Origin: Blasia pusilla
Taxonomy: Eukaryota; Marchantiophyta; Marchantiopsida; Blasiales
Length of the DNA: 64,000 bases
Assembly (NCBI GenBank): GCA_050084515.1
Contig: CM114271.1
Span: forward strand, 35,712,001 to 35,776,000
Reading direction: 5' to 3'
The position numbers were made by a program, and so were the translations under genes. The number at the start of each line of letters is the position of its first letter. Position 1 is the first letter of the stretch. The notes below the pieces were generated by a model. The model saw only the letters and a list, made by a program, of their open reading frames with translations. It was not told where the DNA came from and made no database searches. Positions 24,299 to 36,379 of this stretch are shown one piece after another.

Positions 24299-24651
24299 TG
24301 TAACTCTCCAGCTCACGGAACCACTCTAGAGTTGCTCAAAGGTAAAATGCCCTCAAGGCCTCTCCTCTTCATTTATATACTTAGAGATAGGTACAATGAA
24401 GATAAATTAGCTCTACCTATCCTTATGCCACATGTCCTACTCTCATAGCATGAGAGAATCTCCTTTGGAGTCTAATGTCCCAACCTTATCTTCCTCAACC
24501 TCATCCTTATCTCCCTTTTCACCAACCTATGGCCCCACTCTCATCTTTATCTCATGTATCTTGTCTTTTCTCTTTTTGGTTGATTCTTTCCCACTTATGC
24601 GCTTCATGTCATAGATTCTAACTTAACTATGACTAACAAAGGATGGTTACA
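24299..24651 (-). repeat. 5' LTR of element A
   Basis: 353 bp and nearly identical to 18714-19066 (visible changes are gtagaatg/gtaaaatg, cttccttt/cttcattt, gaagacaa/gaagataa). It is the promoter-bearing LTR for the minus-strand transcript. Confidence 0.97.
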
Positions 24652-26127
24652 GATATAAAAATGCGTCTTAGAAACACTTCGATCCTAAGATTAAAATGGA
24701 GGTTCATGGGTCAGACTAAGGATAGGGTTAAAGTCCGCTTAGAGAATCATGATGCAATCTACGAGGATCTTTTGTGGGAATTGATATTGTATATGGTTGA
24801 TAAGCTATTGAGGATTAGAAGTTTAACACCTACGGGAACACTCATATATACTCTAGATTATGTGAAGGCAAAAAATCACAAGACCATAAGAAATTTGCAA
24901 AGATGAGGTAACTTAGTAATTGAAAAAATTCAGAATAAAGAGATGCTCCATGTACGCACATCACATAAGCATCCTTACAAGTAGGTTTCTCATGCTATGC
25001 TCTTGATAAATTAGAATTTCAATCAACTCTACAACTTGCCACCCTAACCTCCTATTTTCGAATTTAATCCACTTTCCCACATATTTTTATGTAGCTAACC
25101 AAAATTAAGCTCTAAGGAGCCTAAAAAATATTAATAAGGCTTGTGAAAAAATAATAAATTGGATAAGTGTTATTATTTTATCTTATAGATAGGTATTTTA
25201 GTATAATAGTAAAGGATATATATATATATATATATATATATAACGTCCCAAAAAAATTTCCAATCACAAATAAAATTCTCACACCTAAATCAATCCTTAT
25301 ATCTTTTCTAGATTGAAATTTTTTTTTCATTTAAAAATTATACTTGGAAGTGCATAGCTCTTAGAATGAAATCAACAAAACATGGAAATGATAAGTTGAT
25401 TGATTTGTTAAAAGAGAAAAAATTGAGGGAAAATTTCCTCTTACTTCTAGATCAATTAGGATTTATAATGGATTTTCAACCATAATATGCCAGAAATTTA
25501 GCTCTTAACAAAATGGGTGTATGTGGAGATTCAATGACCTTTGGTGTCATATGATAAAATAAATAATCAAAAAGGATTCTTTGAAGGATCAAAGATGGTG
25601 ATGTCCCAAGACATGGCGTCTAGTTAGATTGTGTTTCTATATTATGATAGTACAATATGAAGAGGCTATAGTCTATCATTGAATGAAGAGTAATAGTTAT
25701 GATTTGTAAGTGGGATTATCACTCCCACAGTTGAGAACGAATTACTAAGATCTTAACAAAGACATGAAAAGTGACAATTCAACAACTTGAGACCTAATCT
25801 ATGTGCTCATGTTAGTGTTTGTTTAGATCTATGAATATCGGAACATGCACTAACATGTATGTTTAAATAATATTCACATAGATATGTGTGTCTATGAATA
25901 TTTAAACAAATGTCATTCATACATACATATGTTGTTCATGTTTTTTTAAGGGAAAGTTCACAAGTCCAACTACATATATAATCAATGATGACATCATGTG
26001 GCCTAAAAAGACCAAAATACTAAACCAATCATATTTTGGAAAACAAAATAAAATACAAGAGTAAAAATATGCATTAATTTTTTAGAGAAAAGACGCAGAA
26101 AAATAGGATCACAATTATGATATGATC

Positions 26128-26158
<31 letters not shown>

Positions 26159-28560
26159 GCTAAATCTTGCCTACACTAAACAAAGTTACTTGATATATTG
26201 AGTTTATACAACTATGCCATGGAAAAAATATCAAGTTGCAAAATCATGTGGAAAATATTAAACTTGTACAACGCAAACTTGCATATAAGAGAAAGTCCTA
26301 AGAAACCATCTTGTATAAAGAGGAAGAGTGAGAATGAGGAAAGAAATCCAAATCTATCTTAACCTCAAGGAGTCACTTTATACTATCATGATGTACCAAA
26401 AAATAAGATTCAGTTAAATTGAGTAATCTTAATTTTAAGAAATATCTAAGCTCCCATTGAAAATCCTTAATTCCTTCAAGGAACCTAGCCAAATCATCTG
26501 GATATAGTTGCTAATACATGTAAGCCTCAATTCACCTACTAAGACTTTCTCTCAATGACATGAATTGATAGTGTGTATCTATATGATTTTTTTAAAGGAA
26601 TTACTAGTTTTTTTTCCAAATGAAAGTTATTGATATGATCTATGTATATGATAATGCATTTAAGTATTATAAGCAAAGCATATGCCTACAAGAAGATCAT
26701 TTGAATTTACCAAATTGATTTCTATGCAACATTAGTCATTCTTATGTATTAAGCTTCTTGTGTTTCTTCATAGCTTCCAAACCATTTTAAAAACAAGGTG
26801 GATCTAATATCAAAGGATTAGTTGTTGTTCAATCTGTGGTAGTATATTCATGGAATCCTAAAGTGGCGAAGCCTCAAACTAAGAATAATAAGTCTAAGCC
26901 AAATTATGAACTTCACAATACCACAAGCAACATAATAACCTTGATGTGATTCTCTCTTTGTGTCAAGTGAGATTTCTATGGGCACTATATGGTTTATTCA
27001 AAAAATCCAACGAGAGAATTGTAATTGAGATTTTCCCTTAAACCAATTATCAAATGTATAATCATACATAATTATAAATATGACACATGTTGGGATTAGT
27101 TATTACATCATCTTAATTTAATGCGTTATCTTCAAGCTCTAGTTCAATAAGATAGAGATTGGATTGCATGTTGATATGTTTAATTCAAATCTTTTTTCAA
27201 AGAACATTGGTATTGTTGTAACAATGTATAATCTCCATTCTTCATAATTTCTATGCTGTGAAGGTTTAGCCTTACAACAAGAGTATTCAAAAATTAGTTG
27301 TCTTGAATAAGTTATAGAATATTTTAACTTGACTAAGTCTTTTCCATTTGATACTCCATTATTGATGCTATATATTTTTAAAAATAAGTATTAAATTATA
27401 AAAAAATTCCTCATCGAATCATGCATATTTTATTGAATCTTGTTCTCTACAAAGAAAAGCTCTTCTAAGTCTTTTAGCTCAAACTCAAACTCAGCTTATA
27501 ATTATATTTGAATTGCATTTTGTATCTAGTGATTGAGTAAGAATAAATCATAAGTATCCATTATGATTGTAGACTTGTAAGATGTATTTCAACTCTTAGT
27601 GAGGAGAGTAATATTAAATCTCAATTATAAACTTGAAATTAAAATTATTTTGAGAAAATATACATGTTACCATACCAAACTTGTACTACTTATTTATGTA
27701 GAATATCATGAGGAATTTTCTTTAGTTTCTTTATTAGAGATCTAGATATCAATTATGTAGGAGTTGGCGTATGTTGGTTTCCACCTCTAGACATCCATTG
27801 AGGAATGGATTCTTAAAATTTTCTATTATATTGTTTGATACTTTTTAGGTGCCAATGGTATAATGATTTTTCACCATCTTGGCTATAAGATTGAATTTTT
27901 TTTTATAATAGTCGAGTCTCATTATTAACTCTCATATCCCTTATATGCCTAGTAATAGATATTTGGGGCAAGGGATATTAAAAGAGGGAGGTTTTGGAGG
28001 GATGTTTGTGGCTAAGTTTTCCAAAGTAGATGGACACATTGGAGAGGGGAGGAAGAGTTTTTTTTCCCCAAAATTGAAGAGAGGGATTTCCGTTTGTGTA
28101 TCATAAAATAGAAAAAAATAAAAAAATGAGAATATGGAAATTTAAATTTTCAATTTCTTAAATTACATAATACTTTTTTGGAAAGGACAAGGAAATGAAA
28201 AGGGAAGTAATTCTTAGGAGTGGATCAAGCTAGAAGGGAGGCTACATCTTGGGAGAACTAGAGCTATGACTCCTATGAGTATAACATTAATTTTGTTAAA
28301 ATTGGAAATTTCCACCTCTTGATTTAATTTCTTGGAAGAGAATTGCACATGAAATGCACACTCTCCAATTATTTCCTACCCATACACGTACAGAAAAAAA
28401 TATTTAAAATTTAAAATTGTGGGAATTTATTTGTACTCTTTTGGTGGAGGTGAAGGACACAAAAGGGGCGAAGTTTTGGAATGCTAAGATGGGATGAAAT
28501 ACTTTCTGAAATAAACGTTGGAGGTTTCAAATGAGAAATGATACGGAGGACTTGAATGCA
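24652..28560. other. AT-rich intergenic DNA with simple repeats
   Basis: Contains (TA)n runs at 25216-25243 and 26128-26152 and much degraded sequence. No intact gene. One stretch carries a copia signature, listed separately. Confidence 0.5.
26440..26610 (-). pseudogene. Ty1/copia RNase H C-terminal remnant
   Basis: On the minus strand HIDTHYQFMSLRE, continued in a second frame as REKVLVGELRLTCIS, then MIWLGSLKE. This matches the end of copia polyproteins (KHI-x-x-HY-x-F...REKV...GE-x-x-L, then the ADIFTK-like block). Upstream minus-strand sequence to about 27700 may belong to it but is too decayed to assign. Confidence 0.5.
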
Positions 28561-29158
28561 TAGCTCGTGCCATGTACGGGAGTGCCTTAAGAGACTTAAC
28601 CATATTACACATAAATTTTTTTCTTACTGCCCGTTCAGTGAGAAACGTTTCGTTTTTTCTGTCCGATTACTACATGTCAAACAAAGTTTACAAATAAAAA
28701 AATACTCTCTAATAAAAATAAAGAATAATAATATATACTGATTATAACTTGTAGGTCCTTAGTACGTATAGTTGCTATTTGAGTCCATCTCAGATAACAA
28801 CTTTTCCAAGTCTGTGGTAGCTCTCCGTATCGCTGGAAAGTGCAGTAAGTGCGTCGGATACCAGTGCGTTGTTTCAACGCGGTGCAATTGACGTGCGGCA
28901 CTTGCTTTCGCAAACAGTGAGGAGAGCGAGCTGTCCTGGATCGTTGTAGGTGGCATTCAGAGGGTCGCGCGCGTCTTTAAAAGATCTTAACTGACGAGGA
29001 GTAGGTCACGCACAATTTCAATCGGAAACTCGAGGTCGTAGGCAGATCGAGTTTGTGGAATTTATCGAATTCCTTGTGCAGTTGGAAGGACGTGGCTCCT
29101 GGTACCGTGCTCATTTTGTGCTGGTGCGTTTGGAGGACTCTCTAAGGTTTTGAGAAAC
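28561..29158 (+). promoter_or_regulatory. Upstream region and probable 5' exon of CYSTM-1
   Basis: Composition changes here from AT-rich repeat DNA to a more balanced, unique-looking sequence that continues through the CYSTM-1 gene. A good donor (AAAC|GTGAGT) at 29159 suggests that a 5' untranslated exon ends at 29158. The transcription start is not identifiable. Confidence 0.35.
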
Positions 29159-29704
29159 GTGAGTGAACAGTGTAGATTTAATCTAAGCTCTTTGCATAGA
29201 AGTTGAGTGTCTTTATGCTTTTGCATTCGTATTTTTCATGTGCTCCTCTGCACGGATTGATTTTGGAGAAGGACTTCTGAATTTTCGTTATCGGTAGCGC
29301 ATTTCTTTCATAAGACGATTCGGTGATTCTGGTAATTAATGCCAGAAGAAGGCGATGCCTAGGCAGATGCGAGATAGGGCAATTGATGTTTACAGTGAAG
29401 CTATAGCTAAAGTGCAGGCCTGATTCAGGGCTCTTGAAGCAAGTGTTACGGCTAGAGGTTTCCCACTCACAACGACTCCGGCGCCATGGTCCGGGACTTA
29501 TCTTCTGAGCGCATCCGATACTGTGGTCTAGAAATCCGTTAGAATCACTTCAGATGAGTCGCTTGGTAGAATCTTTGATCTGATGTAGAAAACTGAGAGC
29601 TCCATGACTCTACTCTGGAAACATAGTTTCGTGGGTCGCATATTCTAAGCAAGCACACATCATGGTAGTGGAATCTACTTGACTCGTGCGTGTTCTAACT
29701 GCAG
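29159..29704 (+). other. Predicted 5'-UTR intron of CYSTM-1
   Basis: Donor GTGAGT at 29159. Acceptor AG at 29703-29704 is preceded by ttctaactgcag, a good branch-point plus acceptor, ending five bases before the ATG. Its length (546 bp) is close to the equivalent interval of CYSTM-2 (559 bp). Prediction only. Confidence 0.45.
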
Positions 29705-29709
29705 TCAAA

Positions 29710-30141
29710 ATGGATGCTCCCTACTCGCAACAAATGTCTGCCTCTGAGCACATTCAGAAGCGTAGCGAGGACAAAGGGTGCCTCTACGCATGGTAAGCAG
29801 CAAACTCGTTGGCTTTGGCAAGCTTACAAACGCGAAGAGTCCCTGCGATGGAAATCCTTTCACAATCTAGACTCGCATGTTGTATGCATGGCCGATTTAG
29901 TAGACTATCAATAATATGTACGCAAGAGTCGCTTCAATCTTCTCTACATCGTGGACTGAATTCAATCTATATACGAGTGAAAACATTAAGGATGCTCATA
30001 TGAGCTAGCTGTAGCTCTATCCTAACAACTACTGACTGCGTTTCAATTTGATGTTACAGCTGCTTCGCAGCTTGTTGCTGCTTCTGCTGCTATGAGACCT
30101 GTGAGTGCTGCCTCGACATCCTATGCTGCTGTTTCCAATGA
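29710..30141 (+). CDS. CYSTM-1: cysteine-rich CYSTM-type microprotein, two coding exons
   Basis: Coding exons 29710-29792 and 30060-30141, with a 267-bp intron (GTAAGC...ACAG) inside a cysteine codon. The 54-residue product has a polar start (MDAPYSQQM), a conserved EHIQKRSEDKGCLYA segment, then a cysteine-packed tail [18 protein letters not shown] ending LCCCFQ. Glycine-cysteine followed by runs of Cys with hydrophobic residues is the hallmark of CYSTM proteins: small tail-anchored, membrane-associated proteins linked in plants and yeast to stress and metal tolerance. The start is the first ATG after the predicted acceptor and is matched exactly in the paralogue at 49226. Conserved frame, splice phase and stop in both copies argue that it is a real, selected gene. 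Confidence 0.88.
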
Positions 30142-32002
30142 TTCCGTGGAGTACTCGGAGTTGTGCCCTACTACTCGGGACAAAAGCAAGTGCGCTAGCG
30201 CCAATTGATTCAATCTTGTGTACAGCACGCTGATAATAACGAGTATGTATTATGCTGGGAAGTAGTTGGGCAAGCTTAGATAATTCCTGGACAAAAGATT
30301 CGTCATGATTGTTTAATTTTTCTTATGTACAGAGCCGAACAGTGTGCTATGAACGGATTCCATATCATACTGCCTGCATATTTGCGTAAGAGTCTCATTG
30401 CATACTTTGCAGTCTAGAAGAAGATGAGCTCGGAATTAAAGAGGGAGTGGTAGAAGGAGAAGACGCCGCAGCCTAAACATGTTCCCTTCGTACGTTTGTG
30501 ATCGTTGCATAATAATTGAACTTTAAAAAGTGCGATGGTTTTGTAGCGATTCCAAGTACTGAATCTGCCCAATTTGCGAAACATGTGGGTGCCTAGTCGG
30601 TTTTATTCCTCGTAGGAGAAACCGGTTTCTCTACTGCATCCATGATCCGGAGTTACTCAGGTTTTCCTGTACGTGGACGTATTGTCTCTTGGTCTTGCGC
30701 CTTACCACAGAACTTCGTTTTTTTTCCCCATCTGTGTTGTTACGATTTGGTCCTTATCCCAAACTTCTCAACAAACCTGCTTTCTGTCGAGAAATATGAG
30801 ACATCTATCCAGATGTCCCAAAATTTCCACATGTTTCTATTCAAGTTGTAGTCCATGTGAAGTAAAATGCTGGCGACACTCGTCTAGCTGCTGCTCCTCT
30901 CTTGCTTTTGAATCACAGTGAAAGAAAAAAGAAAAAAAAAGTACTACGTGTAAAATGAGGATAGAGTAAACCGGAACGAATTTGGCATGTCGAGAGTAGA
31001 TATCATCAAGGCCACACCTGCGTATAATGCACTTCGTGTGGCCGATCGGATGTCATACGTTCCCATCGGAACAACGATCTGTGCGCTCTCTTATGAAAAA
31101 AAAAACTACTTTTGGATAAGTGATTTTCTAATCACGGTGTTTCACATTCATGGCCCACCTGGCTACTTGGTGGCCCATGCACATGTCAAAGTTTAGTGCA
31201 AGCAGTGGGGAGAAGATGCCTGTCTAGTACATGGAACAGAACTGCGTTTAGGTTTACACTCGCACAACTTTAGGGAGGGAAAAAATAAAAACTTTAGAAT
31301 TTCGAGTAGAGGGCTACTAGGTAAGAGTAAATCCATCGCAAACAATTAGCATGAGGTCCTCAAGTAGGCGTCGCGTAAAGTATTCTTTCGGTTATTTATA
31401 CTATTATTGTACATTATTATTAGATTTTTTTTTATTGTATCATTGTTGAAGAGTTACTTGGATTTGGAAATAAATGCATGATGAGCTAACACGAAATTAT
31501 TTCTTATTATTTTTAATATCGCTTAGGGGTTGTGGGATAGTGTTTTTATTAAAGAAATTCAGAACTTCTATGGATCATAACTAAGTTTAGAAACCATATA
31601 ACTGAGTTTAGGAACCATGTTGAAATTGTGTTATGCTAAGTTTTCATTGGAATAGATAGACATCTAGCTGATAAGTCTGGACCCATTTTGTAGAGGTTCC
31701 ACTAAAGCCATAATAAAGGAATTGAAGGTACCATCAACCAAGGTACCTACTATTTCCAAAAGGGAGACTTCACTTCTTATAGAAGTATATTTTTCCCCTT
31801 AGAAACTCCTCTAAATGTCAAATACAACTCTAATGGAACACCGAAGATCATTTTTTTCTTGTGGTTCACTTTTTATAGGAGCAATCCAAAAGAATTTCTC
31901 TTTTATCTTACTACTTATATTGAACCTCCCAATGTTTGGTTAACAAGGTTGTACGTGGACAAAGTCTGTCTCGAGAACGGACATGTCTGTGCGCATGGGA
32001 GT
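30142..32002. other. 3' flank of CYSTM-1 and intergenic DNA
   Basis: The first 100 bp resemble the 3' flank of CYSTM-2 in short blocks (tggag.act..gag), consistent with a 3' UTR. Beyond that, frames at 30642-30921 and 30987-31196 have no recognised domain. From about 31400 the sequence is AT-rich. Confidence 0.35.
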
Positions 32003-32770
32003 TGTCGTGCGCACATATATCGCTACACAACATACATCGCTATCATCGAACACACACACAAACACACACGATCCCATGCTAACTCATGACATCCATACAC
32101 AGAGGCAAGAAGTACCAAAATATCTCAAATAAAGTAAGTTCCAATCTCTCTCTTCACCATCTCACACCATAGCTCTCAAAGGTGTGCACTCTCTCTCATG
32201 TCAAACCAAACCCATTCTCTTAATGAGAGGTTTGGGTTACATTCACAAGGCAAGGGACCATAGCTCCGCCGCCTTATGCCAAGAAGTTCAAAAAAGAAAG
32301 AATGAGCTCTCAAGCTCTCTCTCTTGGAGGTATACCCCCTTCCCTCTCCCAAGCCCTCTCAACGGTAACCTATGCTCGTAGGTCACCTCCTTGATTCTTG
32401 ACCTGCTGTAGCGGGTTAAGGGCCACTTCCCAAAGTGTAAATTCAACTATCCCCAACATGGAAACTTACCCGAAATAGTAAATTTCTCTATATGGCTCCA
32501 AATGAGCCGAAACGAAAGGGGAACCTGCTCTCTCAGGTTTCCCGGGGCCTCAACAGGTCATCCTCAACCTCATGGCCCTGTCCTCCACTACTCGTGTAGA
32601 CGCTCTGCTAGATCCCACCGATCTATCCTAGCAGTCGTGACAGCTGTCGTGGGCATACACATTGCTACACAACATACATCGTTGTCATCGAACACATAGA
32701 CAAACACACACGATCCCATGCTAACTCATGGCATCCATATACAGAGGCGAGAAGTACCCAAATATCTCCA
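32003..32770 (-). repeat. 3' LTR-type region of element B, with repeated 125-bp blocks (R-core-R)
   Basis: A 125-bp block (R1, 32003-32127, tgtcgtgcgcac ... aaatatctca) is repeated as R2 (32645-32770), with a core of about 517 bp between. The same R-core-R arrangement occurs at 53950-54699. R2 directly abuts the pyrimidine-rich start of the interior (a degraded PPT, atcgcacccc). The core matches the right end at 41900-42443, including gccttatgccaagaggttcaa-like and gatctatcctaacagtcgtgaca-like pieces. Confidence 0.7.
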
Positions 32771-32958
32771 ATCGCACCCCTAGCTGGTGGTTAGGTCCCT
32801 CTAACTCCAGATAGCCATCTATCCCTACCTACCACGACATACATCTCTAGGACGCTAAGAGCACAAAGGCCGGGTGCTCGTATGGCCCCATCGTTAGTCG
32901 CCTTCATCTCATCCATGTCCCAAAAAAAGTCAAAATCGAAACCTACATAGTATCTCCT

Positions 32959-33201
32959 CTATGTACATGTGGGACATATCCATCGTCCCCGAGGAACCCT
33001 AGTGAGAGATGGCGTCAGACATGCCATATGCAAACCTCTTGAACATCCATCACAGACTAGCATCGTGGCCGTACTACGAGCAGAACCACACAACATACAA
33101 CGCAAGCCTGCAGGAACTACTGTTGAGCTCGGATCTAATGTACCATTAATGTTAGGAAGGTGACATAGCGCATAATTACGCACATGGTCCTTCCATACCA
33201 T
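32959..33201 (-). pseudogene. Element B: PHD finger at the C-terminus of the integrase
   Basis: Reads LRCMLCGSARSTATMLVCDGC, then HMACLTPSLTRV and RWICPTCT before a stop. The C4-H-C3 ligands are all present: CxxC, CDGC, HxxC, CPTC, with the W two residues before the last CxxC. PHD fingers bind histone H3 tails, often reading K4 methylation state. It is in the same frame as the integrase segment upstream (33633-33250), separated by a single in-frame TGA near 33250, so the parental protein was an integrase-PHD fusion. It sits where chromoviruses carry a chromodomain, which suggests a targeting role (inference). Confidence 0.88.
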
Positions 33202-33249
33202 ACCATACCATCGTGTCCCTCCAGCAAGAGAACACCGGATGGCAAAACG

Positions 33250-34212
33250 TCACGCATTCTCAAGAGTGCGCCCTGCAGTCACATCCAACATTGTTGGTGC
33301 CGTCTGCTGCAAGTAGACATAATCTCCCTGATGAAACCTCCGAATAGTTGGTCGATAACCACCACCCCAAATAGTCGCATACCTCAACGTATCCCAATAC
33401 TGTGGAATCGCCAAGTTCTCGAACGCCATGGGCATCACTCTCTGAAACAACTCAGCCCTCTTAGAACATGCTCGCATCCATACATCTGGGTCATCAAGGT
33501 CCAGCACCTCACCAGCATCTCGACAAATGGCCTTAGGTAAATCTGGCTCTCGGCCATAAAGTAGCAAGTACGGTGAAAAAGACGCTAAGGATGCTTGCCT
33601 GCTGAATCTGTATCCCATCGCCAACCACGGCAACTAGAGGTCACAATCTCCTAGGTGACCTCTCTGCAAGCCATACTTGCGTAAACCCCTCTTCACCGTC
33701 TACAAAACTCTCTCCGCTAATCCATCTGCCTTGGGATGATCTCGCGAAGTCGTGCAGTGGTCGATCAACACCTAATCACACAAGGCCTAGAACTCACCGC
33801 GAAACTCGGTACCCTGGTCTGTCAACACCTTAGTCGGTGCGCCATAATGACTCAGCACTATGTCAAGGAAGGCATAAGCTACTCCCTCACTCGCTTTTTC
33901 AGGAAATGCAACCAACTCGATCCACTTCGAGAAGTGCTCGACCATTACCAACACATAACGACTCTGACCCTTTGTCAAAGGCAAAGGTCTTGCAAAATCC
34001 AAACTCCATCTATATCCTAAGCCCATGATCGATAATGAATGCAACTGTGGAGTCGGAGCATTGAACGATGCTCGGACCCGATCACACACCATGCACCTGG
34101 CAACAAGCTGCTGAACGTCACTCTGCATGCCTCGCCACCAATACTGAATCTGGAGCAAGCTGTACATCCGCTTCACCCCAAAGTGACCCAACTCCTCATG
34201 GGCATGCTGCAC
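33250..34212 (-). pseudogene. Element B: integrase
   Basis: Starts with the HHCC zinc site (HEELGHFGVKR ... CMVCDR, near 34200-34080). The catalytic core has D in YRWSLDFARPLP and VLTDQGTEFRGEF; the catalytic E lies in an AERV segment near 33730, in another frame. Then come LLLYGREPDLP and a basic tail GGGYRPTIRRFHQGDYVYL. At least one frameshift or stop occurs between 33787 and 33633. It inserts the cDNA into the host chromosome and continues in frame into the PHD finger. Confidence 0.88.
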
Positions 34213-34215
34213 TAG

Positions 34216-35040
34216 TCATGCTCTCTGCAAAGGATGCGGCACTACGCATACTCTACCATCCTCCCAAACCCTCAAAACATGTGTCCCCTCCCAACGGAAC
34301 CGTCTGGCCCGTTGTAGGATCCGATCCCGCTCTCTAGCACACACAGTGCTCGCAACACCGCCAGTACGAAGGTACTCCAAGACAACTCCATCATCATGAA
34401 TATATTGACCACCTGTCGTCTCCTCACTAGCCTCAGGATCCAAGGACTCTCCACTAGACCTTGCCATCAAAGTCTCCACACTCTGGCTCTCCATAGCCAA
34501 CATGCCTAAATAGGCTGACGCGTGCCATCCTGACAGTGACTCCTCATCACTCTCTCCATGCCATTGAGCTCCAATTGCATCTCGCTGACTCGGGCATGGG
34601 TTACCACTCAGCCCATGTGCATCCTGGTTGAGCGTCCCAGGTATATGTACCACCTGAAAATCGTACTCCTGTAGCAACAGAGCCCATCTCGGAAGCTTCC
34701 TTGTAAGCTTGTCGGACTCCACCAACCACTTCAGTGGTTGATGATCAGTGATGATGGTAAAGGGGTTGCCAATTAAGTAACACCTGAAATGCGCGACAGC
34801 CCATACTGCAGCCAAGCACTCACCCTCATACGAGCTGTACTTTGCCTCTACAGCATTGTTCGAGCGGCTAGCGTAAGCCACCACAAACTCTCTACCCTCA
34901 TCATCATGCTGGGTGAGCACCGCTCCAAGCCCCAACATGCTCCAATCTCTGTGCAACTGGAAAGGACGCCCCCTGATCGCTCTCCTCAAGATGGGCACAG
35001 ACGTCAACCTATCCTTGAGCAACTGAAATGCTCGCTCCAA
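34216..35040 (-). pseudogene. Element B: RNase H and connection to integrase
   Basis: An open 274-codon frame: FQLHRDWSMLGLGAVLTQ (first acid), YSSYEGECLAAVWAVAHFRCYL (E), IITDHQPLKWL (D), and DAHGLSGNPC where the family usually has DALSR. The linker continues into VLRVWEDGRVCVVPHPLQRA, the usual stretch before the integrase zinc site, and a stop separates it from that site. Among the better preserved pieces of B. Confidence 0.88.
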
Positions 35041-35099
35041 CTCATCCCCTCAGTGCCACTCGTGATCCACCTTGGTCAGCAAGGTTAGCGGCTTCGAAA

Positions 35100-36030
35100 T
35101 CAAATGAATCCCTTGACGTACCACCTATGGAAGTTCGCCAATCCTATGAATGCACGAACACGGCTCACATCTATAGGGCGTGGAATGCGTGAAATAGCCT
35201 CTACCTTCGTATGTTGAACACCAAGGCCCCCTGGGTATATCGTATGACCCAAGTACTCAATCTAGTCATAGAAGAACTTGCACTTTCCTGGATGTAGCTT
35301 CAGCCCATGTAATTGAAATGGTCGAAACACCTCCTCTAGATGTCGCTTATGCTCCTCAACCGTGGCGCTAAAGACTACGATGTCATCAATTTAACACCTA
35401 GCAAAATCAAGAGCAGCCAAGATTCTATCCATGACCCTCTGAAACTCAGCCGGGGCGTTCTTTAACCCAAATGGTAAGAACCGCCACTCGTACAAACAAT
35501 CCTTCCCGTGAGGATTGATGCCCCGAAATGCCGTCTTCTGCCTGTCCTCCAATTTGATAGGCAGCTGATGATATCCGGCTTGCAAATCCGATGAATTGAA
35601 GACCTTTGCGTGACCAATCGCATCAAAGATCTCTTTAGGGGTGGGCATGGCATACCTATCGGACTTCATCTGCCGATTGATAGGTCGGTAATCCCCACAC
35701 ATCCGCCTATCCGTCCAGTTTCCATGCACATCCTTCTTGGCGGGCATGACAGTGGTAGATACATGCTACCCATGCGACATCTCCACTAGTCCTGCTCCGA
35801 CCAACTCCTTGCTCCTACTCTGAATCAGAGCCCTCTCCATATCACTGTACATGTAGGATCGTCGGAAGATCGGCGTATCACTTGATTACTCAATGTGGAT
35901 CCCCGGTCCCTTCAGCGTATCCAAATCCTCCATGCTAAATGCAAAGCAGCTCCTATAACTCTGAGGAACTGATGTAACTGGCACCGCTCTCCTCCTGTCA
36001 ACTTAGGGCCCATATCTGGCTCCCAAGTCT
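35100..36030 (-). pseudogene. Element B: reverse transcriptase
   Basis: Reads KKDVHGNWTDRRMCGDYRPIN, then FNSSDLQAGYHQLPI (the first catalytic D), TAFRGINPHG, WRFLPFGLKNAPAEFQRVM. The YxDD box near 35395 is stop-IDDIVVFS: the Tyr codon is TAA. The segment before it (36030-35900) carries GPKLTGGER, a conserved lead-in. Frameshifts near 35770 and after the YxDD box break it further. The same TAA occurs in fragment D but not in element C. Confidence 0.87.
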
Positions 36031-36379
36031 CCATCGTGACTAAGGTAGGACTCTCCAGCGCGGATATCGGTGGTTGCTATGGTGCAACCCCATCTTGAAC
36101 AACAACACTTGGCCGCGCTCCTGCAGCCAACTACAAACTCTGGTCTCCTCCACGTGCAGTGCCCGGAACCACGCTCGATGCTGTGGCTATCATCTCCTGG
36201 AGTACCTGCAAAACATTCCAAGAAGTCCAAGAGTGTCTCTCTCGATCTCCCCTGGTGTGTAGATCTCCTCGGGTCTCGCCCCCAGCCACTGCCTCCACCG
36301 TCTCAGTAGGCATGGGGCTCACCAACGCAACCGCTGAAATCTGTCACGATCTCATAAGGCGCTGCTCAACCACTCCCAA

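Larger units (their letters stand above)
18714..24651 (-). mobile_element. Element A: complete Ty3/gypsy chromovirus
   Basis: Two 353-bp direct repeats beginning TGTAAC and ending TTACA bound a 5.2-kb coding interior, flanked by the 5-bp duplication GATAT (18709-18713 and 24652-24656). Coding is on the minus strand, in the order gag, protease, RT, RNase H, integrase, chromodomain, which defines a chromovirus. The LTRs differ at about three visible positions, so insertion was recent. The internal ORFs nevertheless contain at least two stops and several frameshifts, so this copy cannot make an intact polyprotein. Confidence 0.97.

Noticed and set aside
25216-26152. Two (TA)n tracts considered as origin or matrix-attachment signals
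   Set aside because: Simple microsatellites in AT-rich DNA; nothing else supports a function.
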